Source of the DNA: Deltaproteobacteria bacterium
Lineage (GTDB): Bacteria > Desulfobacterota > Desulfobulbia > Desulfobulbales > Desulfurivibrionaceae
Direction: 5' to 3'
Length of the DNA: 64,000 nt
NCBI GenBank assembly: GCA_026388695.1
Contig: JAPLJH010000078.1
Location: 1 to 64,000, forward strand
A program made the position numbers and the translations under genes. The notes under the pieces are model-generated. The model saw only the letters and a list, made by a program, of their open reading frames with translations, was not told the DNA's origin and did not search any database. This document shows positions 32,383-41,067 of this stretch, piece by piece. The first letter of the stretch is position 1; each line of letters begins with the position of its first letter.

Positions 32383-32425
32383 AACAGCCCCCCGGTGCTG
32401 TTCCCCAACCGACCACGAGGACATT

Positions 32426-32878
32426 ATGGACGACATCAAACTTCTGCTGGTAGACGACGAAGAAGATTTCATCAGAACCCTGTCGGAGCGCCTTGATCTG
32501 CGGGATATGGGCAGCAAGACCGCACTCAACGGCGAACAGGCCTTGGGCTATGTGGGCGAGAAAGAGCCCGATGTCATGGTCCTCGATCTCAAGATGCCGG
32601 GCATCGACGGTATGGAGGTGCTGCGGCGAGTGCGCCAGATCTACCCCAACATCCAGGTCATCATCCAGACCGGACATGGCAACGACCTGGACGAGGCAGA
32701 GGCGAGACGGCTCGGTATTTTTGATTATCTGAAAAAACCCGTCGATATCGAGATTCTGGTGGAACGGATCAAGGCAGCCCATCAGGCAAAAAAGAATCTG
32801 CTGGACAACTCCGCTTCGGCGGCGGCCTTTGCCGAAGCGGGGGAATATGAAACCGCCAAGGATATGCTGAACCAATAA
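32426..32878 (+). CDS. Response-regulator receiver with C-terminal FAEAGE motif
   Basis: 150 aa from the ATG at 32426; the track start is too early. All receiver residues are present: LLVDDEEDF, phosphoacceptor Asp in VMVLDLKMPGIDG, Thr in IIQTGHGN, Lys in DYLKKPVDI. A helical tail ends SAAAFAEAGEYETAKDMLNQ, the third copy of the shared motif. It lacks a DNA-binding domain. The likely phosphodonor is the Cache kinase at 33190. Confidence 0.9.
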   Translation: MDDIKLLLVDDEEDFIRTLSERLDLRDMGSKTALNGEQALGYVGEKEPDVMVLDLKMPGIDGMEVLRRVRQIYPNIQVIIQTGHGNDLDEAEARRLGIFDYLKKPVDIEILVERIKAAHQAKKNLLDNSASAAAFAEAGEYETAKDMLNQ

Positions 32879-32890
32879 GGCCAGACAGCA

Positions 32891-33193
32891 ATGCACAAAC
32901 AGAACACAGCCATAAACCGCCATTTCATCGTCAGCGGCGAAGGCATCGAGATCCGCCCCCTGACTGGCTCCGTTTTATCCGAGGGGTATCCACCGGAAGG
33001 CAGATTCCCCACCCTGCTGGAGGTGGAACAGGAATATGTGCAACGGGTGCTGGCCCATGTGGCAGGCAACAAATCCCGGGCCGCCCTGGTTTTGGGCATA
33101 GACCGGGTTTCCCTGTGGCGGAAGCTGAAACGGCTGGAAAACCTCGCCCCCTCCGGCTCCCCACCGCGTAAGGAATATTCCGCCCAACCATGA
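32891..33193 (+). CDS. Stand-alone Fis-type HTH protein
   Basis: 100 aa. The C-terminal half (LEVEQEYVQRVLAHVAGNKSRAALVLGIDRVSLWRKLKRLE) is the HTH_8 domain that usually ends NtrC-type activators, here without AAA+ or receiver parts. The N-terminal 40 residues are not recognised. It could bind the same sites as the sigma-54 activator without being able to open the promoter, acting as an antagonist or a co-regulator. It overlaps the next kinase gene by four nt. Confidence 0.8.
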   Translation: MHKQNTAINRHFIVSGEGIEIRPLTGSVLSEGYPPEGRFPTLLEVEQEYVQRVLAHVAGNKSRAALVLGIDRVSLWRKLKRLENLAPSGSPPRKEYSAQP

Positions 33194-34869
33194 AAATGTA
33201 CACCGCCACCATCCCCGGCAGCGCCCTTAAGGTCCGCTCGCGTGAGTCGTATTACGCGCGACAGAAGCGGCTTTTTGTTGTGGTGGTTATCCTGGTGGCC
33301 ATCATCCCCCTTTTGTTCATCAGCTGGACCGCCTCGCATTTTTATCAAAAATCATGGCTGGACAAGACCACCGTTGAGCTGACCAGCCTGGCAAACAGTC
33401 GCCGGGAGATCATCGACCTCTTCCTCGACAGCCAGGAGAACATCCTGGCCGGGTACGCGGAGCTCTATGACTTTGCCTGGCTGAGTACCCCGGGCAACCT
33501 GGAAAAACTCTTTCAAGCCATGAACCACCAGGGGGTCATCGTCGATCTGGGCCTCATTGCCCAAGATGGCAGCCACCGCAACTACACCGGCCCCTTTGCC
33601 GCAGACCTCAAGGACAAGAATTACGCCGAGGCCCGCTGGTTTGCCGAGGTCATGCAGAACGGCAGATACATCAGCGATGTGTTCACCGGCTACCGGGGCG
33701 TGCCCCATTTCATCGTGGCGGTGACCGACCCTACCCGCTCCTGGGTTCTGCGGGCCACGATCAATTCCGAATTGTTCAACGCCCTGTTGGCCAGCGCCGA
33801 AGTCGGGCCGGGCGGGGACGCCTTTATCCTCAACCGCCAGGGCGAGTTGCAGACGCCAAGCCGCCTGGGCCTCACCGCGCTTCCGGCTGACGAAAAAGGT
33901 CTGCTTGCCACGGGCGGCGGCCTGACCATCCACCATTCCCAGGGCGCCCTTTACGCCACCACCGGCATGAAGAACAACGCCTGGACCCTGGTGCTGAAAA
34001 CCGATATCGCCACCTCACTCGCCGATTTTTACCGGGCCAGGCAACGCGACCACCTGATCATCGCCTGCGCGGCCCTGCTCATCCTCGCTGTTTCCACCTT
34101 CCTGGTCCGCTCCATGATGAACAAGGTCGAAGGCGCGGACCAGCAGCGGATGCTGCTCTACGACCGTATCCGCTATTCGGAAAAAATGGCCCTGATCGGC
34201 AGGATGGCGGCCAATGTGGCCCATGAAATCAACAACCCCTTACAGATCATCGGAGACCAGGCCGGCTGGCTGGACGAGCTGCTCAGCGAGGAAGATCCGA
34301 CGCAGCTGAAAAACACCGAGGAATACCGGACCGCCTTTACCAAGATCAAGGCGCAGGTCAAACGGGCCAGCACCATCACCCACCGGCTCCTGGGTTTTTC
34401 CCGCAGCACCGACGGCTTGAAATCACCGACCAAGATCAACACCCTGGTGGAGGAGACCGTCTCTTTCCTAGAAAAAGAGGCGGCCAATCACCGCATCGCC
34501 ATCCGCCGCAACCTGGGACCAGATCTGCCGGAGATCACCACCGACACCACCCAGTTGCAGCAGGTATTTCTCAACATCTTAAACAATGCCTTTGACGCCA
34601 TCGGCAACGACGGCGCAGTCACCATCAGCACCCGCCTGGATGGTAAGCAACTGGCGGTGGAGTTTGCCGACAGCGGGCCTGGGTTGCCGGAAGAGGTCTT
34701 AAAAAAAATATTCGAGCCGTTCTTCACCACCAAAAAGGCGGGAAGCGGCACCGGCATCGGTCTGGCCATTTCCTACAGCATCGTCGAGCGGCTCGGCGGC
34801 AGCATCGAGGTGCGCAACGGCAAGCAGGGCGGCTGCGTTTTCCGGGTCAATCTCCCGGTCGCCGCCTAG
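33190..34869 (+). CDS. Cache-domain sensor histidine kinase (NtrB-like)
   Basis: 559 aa. Membrane helices at about 27-47 and 288-305 flank a Cache sensor ([40 protein letters not shown]). HisKA has the phosphorylation site [19 protein letters not shown]. The ATPase boxes [30 protein letters not shown] and [11 protein letters not shown] are intact. It is a paralogue of the kinase at 27594, with the same sensor motif, so both may detect related ligands. Likely partners are the receivers at 32426 and 34897. Confidence 0.93.
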   Translation: MKMYTATIPGSALKVRSRESYYARQKRLFVVVVILVAIIPLLFISWTASHFYQKSWLDKTTVELTSLANSRREIIDLFLDSQENILAGYAELYDFAWLSTPGNLEKLFQAMNHQGVIVDLGLIAQDGSHRNYTGPFAADLKDKNYAEARWFAEVMQNGRYISDVFTGYRGVPHFIVAVTDPTRSWVLRATINSELFNALLASAEVGPGGDAFILNRQGELQTPSRLGLTALPADEKGLLATGGGLTIHHSQGALYATTGMKNNAWTLVLKTDIATSLADFYRARQRDHLIIACAALLILAVSTFLVRSMMNKVEGADQQRMLLYDRIRYSEKMALIGRMAANVAHEINNPLQIIGDQAGWLDELLSEEDPTQLKNTEEYRTAFTKIKAQVKRASTITHRLLGFSRSTDGLKSPTKINTLVEETVSFLEKEAANHRIAIRRNLGPDLPEITTDTTQLQQVFLNILNNAFDAIGNDGAVTISTRLDGKQLAVEFADSGPGLPEEVLKKIFEPFFTTKKAGSGTGIGLAISYSIVERLGGSIEVRNGKQGGCVFRVNLPVAA

Positions 34870-34896
34870 TAAAACCGGGAAAAAGGAGAACTTAAG

Positions 34897-35268
34897 ATGA
34901 GCGAATTTTCCATCCTGGTCGTTGATGATGAAGAGGAATTTGTCGCCACCCTGGTGCAACGGTTGCGCAAGCGGGGCTGGGCCAGCGAGGGGGTGCTCAG
35001 CGGCAACGCTGCCATCGCCCGGGTCACAGCCAGCGACTTCGGGGTGATCCTGCTGGACATGCGCCTTCCGGACATGGACGGCGGCCAGGTGCTTCAGGAG
35101 ATAAAAAAGATCCGCCCCGCAAGCCGGGTGGTCATCCTCACCGGCCACGCCTCGGCCAGCGAAGGAGAAGAGGGCATTAAGAACGGGGCATTCGACTACC
35201 TGCTCAAACCGGTGGAATTTGAAACCCTGCTGGAAAAACTCCAGGCAGCCAAAAATTGTAGCCCATAG
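34897..35268 (+). CDS. Stand-alone response-regulator receiver
   Basis: 123 aa. ILVVDDEEEFVATL, the phosphoacceptor Asp in VILLDMRLPDMDG, Thr in VILTGHAS and Lys in DYLLKPVEF are all conserved. There is no output domain. It lies 27 nt after the Cache kinase and is its probable target. An AAAGGAG box precedes the start. Confidence 0.92.
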   Translation: MSEFSILVVDDEEEFVATLVQRLRKRGWASEGVLSGNAAIARVTASDFGVILLDMRLPDMDGGQVLQEIKKIRPASRVVILTGHASASEGEEGIKNGAFDYLLKPVEFETLLEKLQAAKNCSP

Positions 35269-35347
35269 GACACCGAACACTTAGGAACACTGTAACCAAG
35301 GGGAACCGAGGTATTTTATTATTATTCATCAAGGGAGGAGTACAATT

Positions 35348-36664
35348 ATGAATTTCTTTAAGCAGTTCAACCAGTTCCTAGTGATGGGCGCCCGCGCCCA
35401 GGCGAAGTGGGAACTCGACATCTCAAACACCATCCTAAAGGATCGCAAACGGATTTTCATCCTCTGCCTGCTGCTCATCCCCATACTTCTCGGCGGCATC
35501 GCTTTTGCCGAAGATGTCGCAGGCATCATGCCCCACATGCTGGGCGGCAAGACCGCCTACACCCCGGCCTTCTACACCCCCACCATCTTTTTCGCCTCCA
35601 TCGCCGTTGGCGTGGTGGCAGGGTTGATCACCGGCTGCATCGGCGCGGGCGGCGGCTTCATCATCGCTCCGGCCCTGATGAGCGCCGGGGTCAAGGGTAT
35701 CCTTGCCGTGGGCACCGACCTGTTCCACATCTTCGCCAAGGCGATCATGGGCAGCGTTTTGCACCGCAAACTGGGCAACGTCTCGGTTGCCCTGGCCGCC
35801 GTTTTCCTGATCGGCTCCGTGGGCGGCGCCACTCTGGGCGGCTGGATCAACCGCACCATTTATGAAGCCAACCCGATCTTGAGCGACGCCTTCATCACCA
35901 GCATCTATGTAATCATGCTTGGCTTTCTCTGCTCTTACGCCCTGTACGACTGGTACCGTTCCACCAGGCCCGCAAAGCCGTCCAAGTCTGATGGCCCGGC
36001 CCTCCACGCTGCCGGCACCCTGACCGGTCTGGCCCAAAAGCTCCAGGCCGTCAACCTGCCGCCGATGATCACCTTCGACGAGGGCGTTACCCCCGGCGGC
36101 CGCAAAATCTCCTGGATCTTTCTGGTCTTAAGCGGCGCACTGGTGGGCTTGGCTGCAGCCATCATGGGCGTGGGCGGCGGGTTCTTGACCTTCCCGATCT
36201 TCGTCTACGTGCTGGGCGTTTCTTCGGCCACCACCGTGGGCACGGACATCTTCCAGATCATCTTCACCGCAGGCTATGCTGGCCTTGGTCAGTATGCCAT
36301 CTACGGCTTTATTTTCTACACCCTGGCCATGGGCATGCTGCTGGGCTCCCTGGTGGGCATCCAGATCGGCTCCCTGGTGACCAAGGTAGTCACCGGCCAG
36401 ACCATCTGCGGCCTGTACGCCATCGCCACCTCGGCTGGCTTTATCAACCGGGCCTTTGCCCTGCCGCCCAAGCTTGCCAAGATGGGTTACATTGCCATGA
36501 GCAAAGACACCGGCAAGATGCTCGATCTGGTGGGCAATCTCATCTTTTTCGTGGTGCTGGGTGCATTTGCCGTCTGGGTTTTCTACATTTTCTTTTCAAA
36601 TATCCGCACCCTCAAGGGTGAGGGGCCGAAAGCAGCCCTGCGGGCCAAGGAGGTGACAGCATGA
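35348..36664 (+). CDS. TauE/SafE-family sulfite/anion exporter
   Basis: 438 aa with a long N-terminal cytoplasmic extension (MNFFKQFNQFLVMGARAQAKW) and about nine membrane helices. The duplicated TauE core is clear: GVVAGLITGCIGAGGGFIIAPALM and GALVGLAAAIMGVGGGFLTFPIFVYVLG, each followed by a TxxxVGTD-type motif (ILAVGTDLFHIF, ATTVGTDIFQII). Members export sulfite, sulfonates or similar organic anions. GGGAGGAG lies before the start. It follows a two-component operon and overlaps the next gene by four nt, suggesting regulated expression as a pair. The substrate is unknown. Confidence 0.88.
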   Translation: MNFFKQFNQFLVMGARAQAKWELDISNTILKDRKRIFILCLLLIPILLGGIAFAEDVAGIMPHMLGGKTAYTPAFYTPTIFFASIAVGVVAGLITGCIGAGGGFIIAPALMSAGVKGILAVGTDLFHIFAKAIMGSVLHRKLGNVSVALAAVFLIGSVGGATLGGWINRTIYEANPILSDAFITSIYVIMLGFLCSYALYDWYRSTRPAKPSKSDGPALHAAGTLTGLAQKLQAVNLPPMITFDEGVTPGGRKISWIFLVLSGALVGLAAAIMGVGGGFLTFPIFVYVLGVSSATTVGTDIFQIIFTAGYAGLGQYAIYGFIFYTLAMGMLLGSLVGIQIGSLVTKVVTGQTICGLYAIATSAGFINRAFALPPKLAKMGYIAMSKDTGKMLDLVGNLIFFVVLGAFAVWVFYIFFSNIRTLKGEGPKAALRAKEVTA

Positions 36665-37359
36665 TTGCCAATAAAAAAGAATTCGGTGGCGGCCTGGTCA
36701 TGATGCTCGGCTTCTGGATCGTTTTTGCCATTCTTCTCTCGCCGATTTTCCCCGGCCAAGAGAAAAAAGTGAACATGCTCGATTACATGGACAGCATGTA
36801 CAATTCCATCTCTAAAAAGTCGGCTTACTACATCCCCGACATGGTGAAGAAGGCCGACAAACTGAAGGGCGAAAGCTTTTCTGTCACGATCAAGATCGAA
36901 GACAAGAAATCCACCCCCAGAATAGCGAGCATGCTCCGCACCTCCGGCGCTACGGTGGCGGAAGGTGACAGCGAACTTAAAGTAAGCGGCGATCTAGGCA
37001 CGGTTCTTATAGCCGCCATGGTGGATACGGAACTGGCCTACGCCAACAACGGCGAAGCCCTCATGGCGCGACACGGCGCCGAAGCCAAGCAGGTGATGTT
37101 CGACTGGCATAATACCCTCTCCACCATGGAAAAGAGCTTCACCAAACAGGAGAAGTTCACCCAATCCACCACCATCTACCAAGCCAAGACCAAGGCCGTG
37201 GAAACCGCCTACAACTACTACGGAATCGAGGCGCAGTCCATCAAGGACAAGGCGGTTCTGGTCATCGCCTCCTTGGTGGGCTATGTGATCTACACCATGT
37301 GGTTCGGGTTTTCCATCCTCTTCATGTTTGAAGGATGGGGACTCAAACTGGAGCATTAA
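36661..37359 (+). CDS. Membrane-anchored partner of the TauE-like exporter
   Basis: 232 aa. An N-terminal helix (GGGLVMMLGFWIVFAILLSPIF) and a C-terminal helix (AVLVIASLVGYVIYTMWFGFSILFMF) flank a roughly 150-residue extracytoplasmic domain rich in Lys and Thr (FSVTIKIEDKKSTPRIASMLRTSGA). The gene starts inside the exporter stop codon (ATGA). The topology suggests an accessory periplasmic domain for the transporter. No named family is recognised. Confidence 0.75.
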   Translation: MIANKKEFGGGLVMMLGFWIVFAILLSPIFPGQEKKVNMLDYMDSMYNSISKKSAYYIPDMVKKADKLKGESFSVTIKIEDKKSTPRIASMLRTSGATVAEGDSELKVSGDLGTVLIAAMVDTELAYANNGEALMARHGAEAKQVMFDWHNTLSTMEKSFTKQEKFTQSTTIYQAKTKAVETAYNYYGIEAQSIKDKAVLVIASLVGYVIYTMWFGFSILFMFEGWGLKLEH

Positions 37360-37378
37360 AAACAGCTTCTGCTCCTGT

Positions 37379-37413
37379 GCCCCCCTCCTTGCCAGGAGGG
37401 GGGCATTTTTTTA
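37379..37413 (+). terminator. Strong intrinsic terminator after the TauE operon
   Basis: A perfect 11-bp stem GCCCCCCTCCT/AGGAGGGGGGC with a TGCC loop is followed by ATTTTTTTATT. Confidence 0.95.
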
Positions 37414-37489
37414 TTCCCTCGCGGTCCCTGCTTCCATTATGCTGAAAGGCAACGACTTCTCTGAATAGTCCAACGCAGGCGAGCAGAAC

Positions 37490-40039
37490 ATGACCTTCTT
37501 TGTTGACCGACTGACCTCATTTTTTCATGGCAAGCCCAGGCTGACGCCTGCCGAATTGCAGGCCGCCTTCCGTGGCCATTACAAAGAATTCCGCGCCCTG
37601 CTCACCGCCAACAATAACGCCCTGGAACTGATGGCCGAGATGGAACAGGCCCTCGGTCCGGGCCATCCCTTTGGCATGACCTTTGTCCGGGGCAACTGCA
37701 CCGCTCTTTCCGTAAATATCTATAAAATGATCCAGCACCTGACCCGACTAGCCGATGGCCGGTATGCCGAGCTGGACCAGCCATTTCGGGCCATCACCAA
37801 ACAGCTCGAACAGGTCATCGCCAGCCGCTCCGTCAGCACGGAAGGTACAACGATCCTCGCCATGAACGAGGTGGACGCCAGCACCGTGGATCAGGTGGGC
37901 GAAAAAATGGCCAACCTGGGCGAGGTCAGAAACCGCGTCGGCCTCAGAACCCCGGATGGTTTTGTCATTACTGCCTCTGCGGCCCGGAAGTTCATCGAGG
38001 CCAACGATCTGCAGGTGGAGATCAATCGCCGCCTGAAAGGGCTGGATCTTGACAACCTGGAAGCGCTCTACACCGTCAGCGCCGGAATCCAAAGCCTGAT
38101 CAGCACTGCGCCGCTCCCTGCGGAACTGGAAGAGGCGATCCTGGCCCACCACCGGCAGCTCGAAACCGGCAGCGAGACCGAATTGCTGGTGGCCCTGCGC
38201 TCCAGCGCCCTGGGCGAAGACAGCTCCAATGTCTCCTTTGCCGGCCAGTACCGGACCCAGCTCAATGTCAGCCGCGAATTTGTCGGCCAGGCCTACAAGG
38301 AAATCGTGGCTGGCAAGTACAAAAGCCAGGCCATTGTCTACCGGCAGCAGCGGGGCTTCCGCCATCAGGATGTGCAGATGTGCGTCGGCTGTCTGCACAT
38401 GGTGGATGGCGCCGTGAGCGGGGTGATGTATTCCCGCGCCCCGGATGATCCGCGCAGCCCATTTGTCATCATCCAGGCGGCGCCTGGCCTTGCCAGCACG
38501 GTGGTGGATGGCAGCGCGGCCAGCGAGCAGTTCCGGGTCAGCCGGACTGCGCCCCACGCCATTTTGCACCGACAGGCCGCCACGGCGCAGAGCCAGAGCC
38601 TCACCGAGGCCCAGGCCGCCGAGCTAGGGGCAATCGGGGTACGGTTGGAAGAACATTTCGGCACCCCCCAGGACGTCGAATGGTCCATCGACCAGGCCGG
38701 TCTGCTCTATATTTTGCAAAGCCGCCCCCTTGGCCGACCTGCCTCGGTTGAGCCACAGGAACCCGACGAGCACAGCACAACAGCAGATTCCCTGCCCTCT
38801 CCACTTTTGCGAGGCGGGGTCTGCGCTAGCCGAGGAGTCGGCTCCGGCCCCGTGTTCACCGTGCGCTCCAGCCTTGACCTGCTCCGCTTTCCCAAGGGCG
38901 CAGTACTGGTGATCGAAACGCCCTACCCGGACTGGGCCAGCCTTCTCAACCGGGCCGTGGCCGTGGTCAGCGAAACCGGCCAGATGGCCGCCCATCTGGC
39001 CACCGTGGCCCGCGAATTCGGGATTCCGGCGATTTTCGGCATGAACCAAGCCCTGGCAACCCTAAAAAATGGCAGCCTGGTCACGGTGGACGCCACCGCG
39101 GGCAAGGTCTACGCTGGCCGGGTGGAGCCGCTGCTGGCCCTGGCCGCACCCAAACCCAACCTCATGGCTGGCAGCCCGGTGTACAAAATCCTCACCGAGG
39201 CCCTGGTCCACATCACCCCGCTCAACCTAACCGACCCCACCTCACCGTTTTTCCGGCCCGAGGCCTGCCAGACCCTGCACGATCTCACCCGCTTCTGCCA
39301 CGAAAAGGCGGTGGTCGAGATGTTCACCTTTGGCGAACGCTACGGCTTTAACGACAAGGCGGCAAAACAGCTGGTGGTGGAAAATTCACCGGCCCAGTGG
39401 TGGGTAATCGATCTCGACGACGGCTTTACCCCGGACTTTAACCCGGAAAGCCGCTATGTCCATCTGGGCCACATCACCTCCGTGCCCATGCAGGCCATCT
39501 GGCAGGGGATGATGGCCTTTCCCTGGGGTGGCCCTCCGCCGGTCAGCCTGGGGGGGCTCGGCTCCATCATCTTCCAGTCCACGCGAAACCCAAGTCTCGA
39601 CCCGGCGGTGCGTTCGGCTATGGCCGCCAAAAATTACTTTCTCATCTCGAAAAACTTCTGCAACCTCAGCGTCCGACTCGGCTATCATTTTGCCCTGGTG
39701 GAGGCGAATCTGGGGGAATTTCTCACGGAAAACTACGTGAGCTTTCAGTTCAAGGGCGGGGCTGCGGACCAGAACCGCCGCCTGTTGCGCATCCGGCTGA
39801 TCAGCGAGATATTAAGCGAATTCGGCTTCCGGGTGGAGCAGAAGGTGGACGCCATGACCGCCCGGATCGAGAAAAAACCCGGCCCCTATCTGCTGGAACG
39901 GTTGAGGGTTCTCGGCTACCTGCTGATCCACACCCGCCAGATCGACATGGTCATGGCCGACGAAGGCATGGCCGCAAGCTACCAGCAAAAAATCATGGCC
40001 GACCTGCACACCCTGATGGATACCCCAACGGAGGGATGA
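37490..40039 (+). CDS. PEP-synthase-like protein lacking the PEP-binding barrel
   Basis: 849 aa. After about 120 unrecognised residues, residues about 130-420 match the ATP-grasp PEP/pyruvate-dikinase domain (EKMANLGEVRNRVGLRTPDGFVIT, LLVALRSSALGEDSSNVSFAGQYRT, QDVEWSIDQAGLLYILQSRPL). Residues about 440-545 match the swivelling phosphohistidine domain (ETGQMAAHLATVAREFGIPAIFG, with the active His). The usual C-terminal TIM barrel that binds PEP or pyruvate is absent. About 300 residues of unknown fold replace it. It may phosphorylate another substrate or protein. It lies one nt before a receiver gene and downstream of the TauE operon. Confidence 0.8.
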   Translation: MTFFVDRLTSFFHGKPRLTPAELQAAFRGHYKEFRALLTANNNALELMAEMEQALGPGHPFGMTFVRGNCTALSVNIYKMIQHLTRLADGRYAELDQPFRAITKQLEQVIASRSVSTEGTTILAMNEVDASTVDQVGEKMANLGEVRNRVGLRTPDGFVITASAARKFIEANDLQVEINRRLKGLDLDNLEALYTVSAGIQSLISTAPLPAELEEAILAHHRQLETGSETELLVALRSSALGEDSSNVSFAGQYRTQLNVSREFVGQAYKEIVAGKYKSQAIVYRQQRGFRHQDVQMCVGCLHMVDGAVSGVMYSRAPDDPRSPFVIIQAAPGLASTVVDGSAASEQFRVSRTAPHAILHRQAATAQSQSLTEAQAAELGAIGVRLEEHFGTPQDVEWSIDQAGLLYILQSRPLGRPASVEPQEPDEHSTTADSLPSPLLRGGVCASRGVGSGPVFTVRSSLDLLRFPKGAVLVIETPYPDWASLLNRAVAVVSETGQMAAHLATVAREFGIPAIFGMNQALATLKNGSLVTVDATAGKVYAGRVEPLLALAAPKPNLMAGSPVYKILTEALVHITPLNLTDPTSPFFRPEACQTLHDLTRFCHEKAVVEMFTFGERYGFNDKAAKQLVVENSPAQWWVIDLDDGFTPDFNPESRYVHLGHITSVPMQAIWQGMMAFPWGGPPPVSLGGLGSIIFQSTRNPSLDPAVRSAMAAKNYFLISKNFCNLSVRLGYHFALVEANLGEFLTENYVSFQFKGGAADQNRRLLRIRLISEILSEFGFRVEQKVDAMTARIEKKPGPYLLERLRVLGYLLIHTRQIDMVMADEGMAASYQQKIMADLHTLMDTPTEG

Positions 40040-40040
40040 C

Positions 40041-40427
40041 ATGACCCAACCGCTCAAGGTCCTGCTCATTGACGATGAAATAGATTTCGTGGAAACAACC
40101 GGGAAAAGACTGATACGACGGGGCTACTTGGCAAAGACCGCCCTCACCTGCGCTGCGGGCTTGGAGATCATTACCTCAGGCTGGCCCGAGGTGGTGGTGC
40201 TGGATGTGATGCTCCCGGACCGCGACGGCATGGACTGCCTGCGGGAGATCAAGGAAAAATGGCCGACCCTGCCGGTCATTATGCTGACCGGCCACGCCTC
40301 CATGGAGACTGGGCTACACGGCCTGGAATGCGGGGCCAGCGACTACTGCCTCAAGCCCATCGATCTGGAAACCCTGGTGGAAAAAATCGCCATCGCCCAT
40401 CGGGAGAGCCGCCCGCGAGGGGCATAA
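40041..40427 (+). CDS. Stand-alone response-regulator receiver
   Basis: 128 aa. VLLIDDEIDFVETT, the phosphoacceptor Asp in VVVLDVMLPDRDG, Thr in IMLTGHAS and Lys in DYCLKPIDL are intact. A GGAGG box lies inside the preceding gene's last codons, and its start is one nt past that stop, so translation is coupled to the PEP-synthase-like protein. Fourth member of the local set of similar receivers. Confidence 0.92.
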   Translation: MTQPLKVLLIDDEIDFVETTGKRLIRRGYLAKTALTCAAGLEIITSGWPEVVVLDVMLPDRDGMDCLREIKEKWPTLPVIMLTGHASMETGLHGLECGASDYCLKPIDLETLVEKIAIAHRESRPRGA

Positions 40428-40465
40428 AAAAAGCCATCCTGCCATGCGGCGGGGTGGCTTTTTTT
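40426..40465 (+). terminator. Intrinsic terminator after the receiver gene
   Basis: AAAAAAAGCCA...TGGCTTTTTTT stem with a GC-rich inner part is followed by a T-run and ATT; it could act on both strands. Confidence 0.8.
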
Positions 40466-40497
40466 ATTAAAACCTCTTCTTTCTGGAAACTATACGT

Positions 40498-40599
40498 AAC
40501 TGTTCAGCAGTGCCGCAGATGCGCGGAAGAGGCCTGCGAAGTGTGCTAGTGCACACGAGCAGGCCGATGACAAAGCAGATGCAGTGCTGCTGGACAGTT
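40498..40599 (+). repeat. Palindromic repeat family A, copy 2
   Basis: 102 bp. Outer arms AACTGTTCAGCAG / CTGCTGGACAGTT and apex CCTGC..GTGTGC-TAGT-GCACAC..GCAGG differ in sequence from copy 1 but form equivalent stems. The internal tracts TGCCGCAGATGCGCGGAAGAGG and GGCCGATGACAAAGCAGATG are nearly identical to copy 1. It abuts the stop codon of the 147-aa membrane protein gene between convergent genes. Confidence 0.85.
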
Positions 40600-41041
40600 A
40601 ATGACCGCTGACGGAAAGCACGCCGCTGGCAGCCAAAGTCAGAATAACCGCCTCGGCCATAGCCATAAATGCCATGGCTTTGTCCTTTCTGGCAAACAGC
40701 CCTGGGGTGATAACGATGTAGCAGAGGATGGTGACTCCGGACAGGATGGCCACCGGCAAGAAATTCAGAAAATCACCATAACCGAGAAGATGCATCCAAG
40801 ACCAGCCGGTGGGCAGGTGATCCCAGTGCAGAAAATTGGTGTTGATCGCCACCAGATAGTCATGCACCGGCGTACTCCAATAGGTGGAGATCTCGTTCAA
40901 CGGCACGACCGGCGGCAGAACGCCCAACACGTACAAGGCAAAAGCGATGATCATGAGGGCCAGGCCTGCAAACATGCCTTTCTCAAGAATAGCGGCGTAC
41001 TGCACCTGCTCTTCGGTTGCTTGGGTATTATGATGTGACAT
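40598..41041 (-). CDS. Small membrane protein paired with TauE
   Basis: 147 aa with three hydrophobic segments (about 23-45, 92-113, 120-140) and a His/Trp-rich middle (HWDHLPTGWSWMHLLGYGDFLNFLP). It follows the second TauE-type gene by 26 nt in the same direction. The arrangement repeats that at 35348-37359, where the exporter also has a membrane partner, although the two partners are not similar. No family is named with confidence. Confidence 0.7.
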   Translation of the reverse strand: MSHHNTQATEEQVQYAAILEKGMFAGLALMIIAFALYVLGVLPPVVPLNEISTYWSTPVHDYLVAINTNFLHWDHLPTGWSWMHLLGYGDFLNFLPVAILSGVTILCYIVITPGLFARKDKAMAFMAMAEAVILTLAASGVLSVSGH

Positions 41042-41067
41042 GATAAATCCTCCGTGAAAAAACTAGC

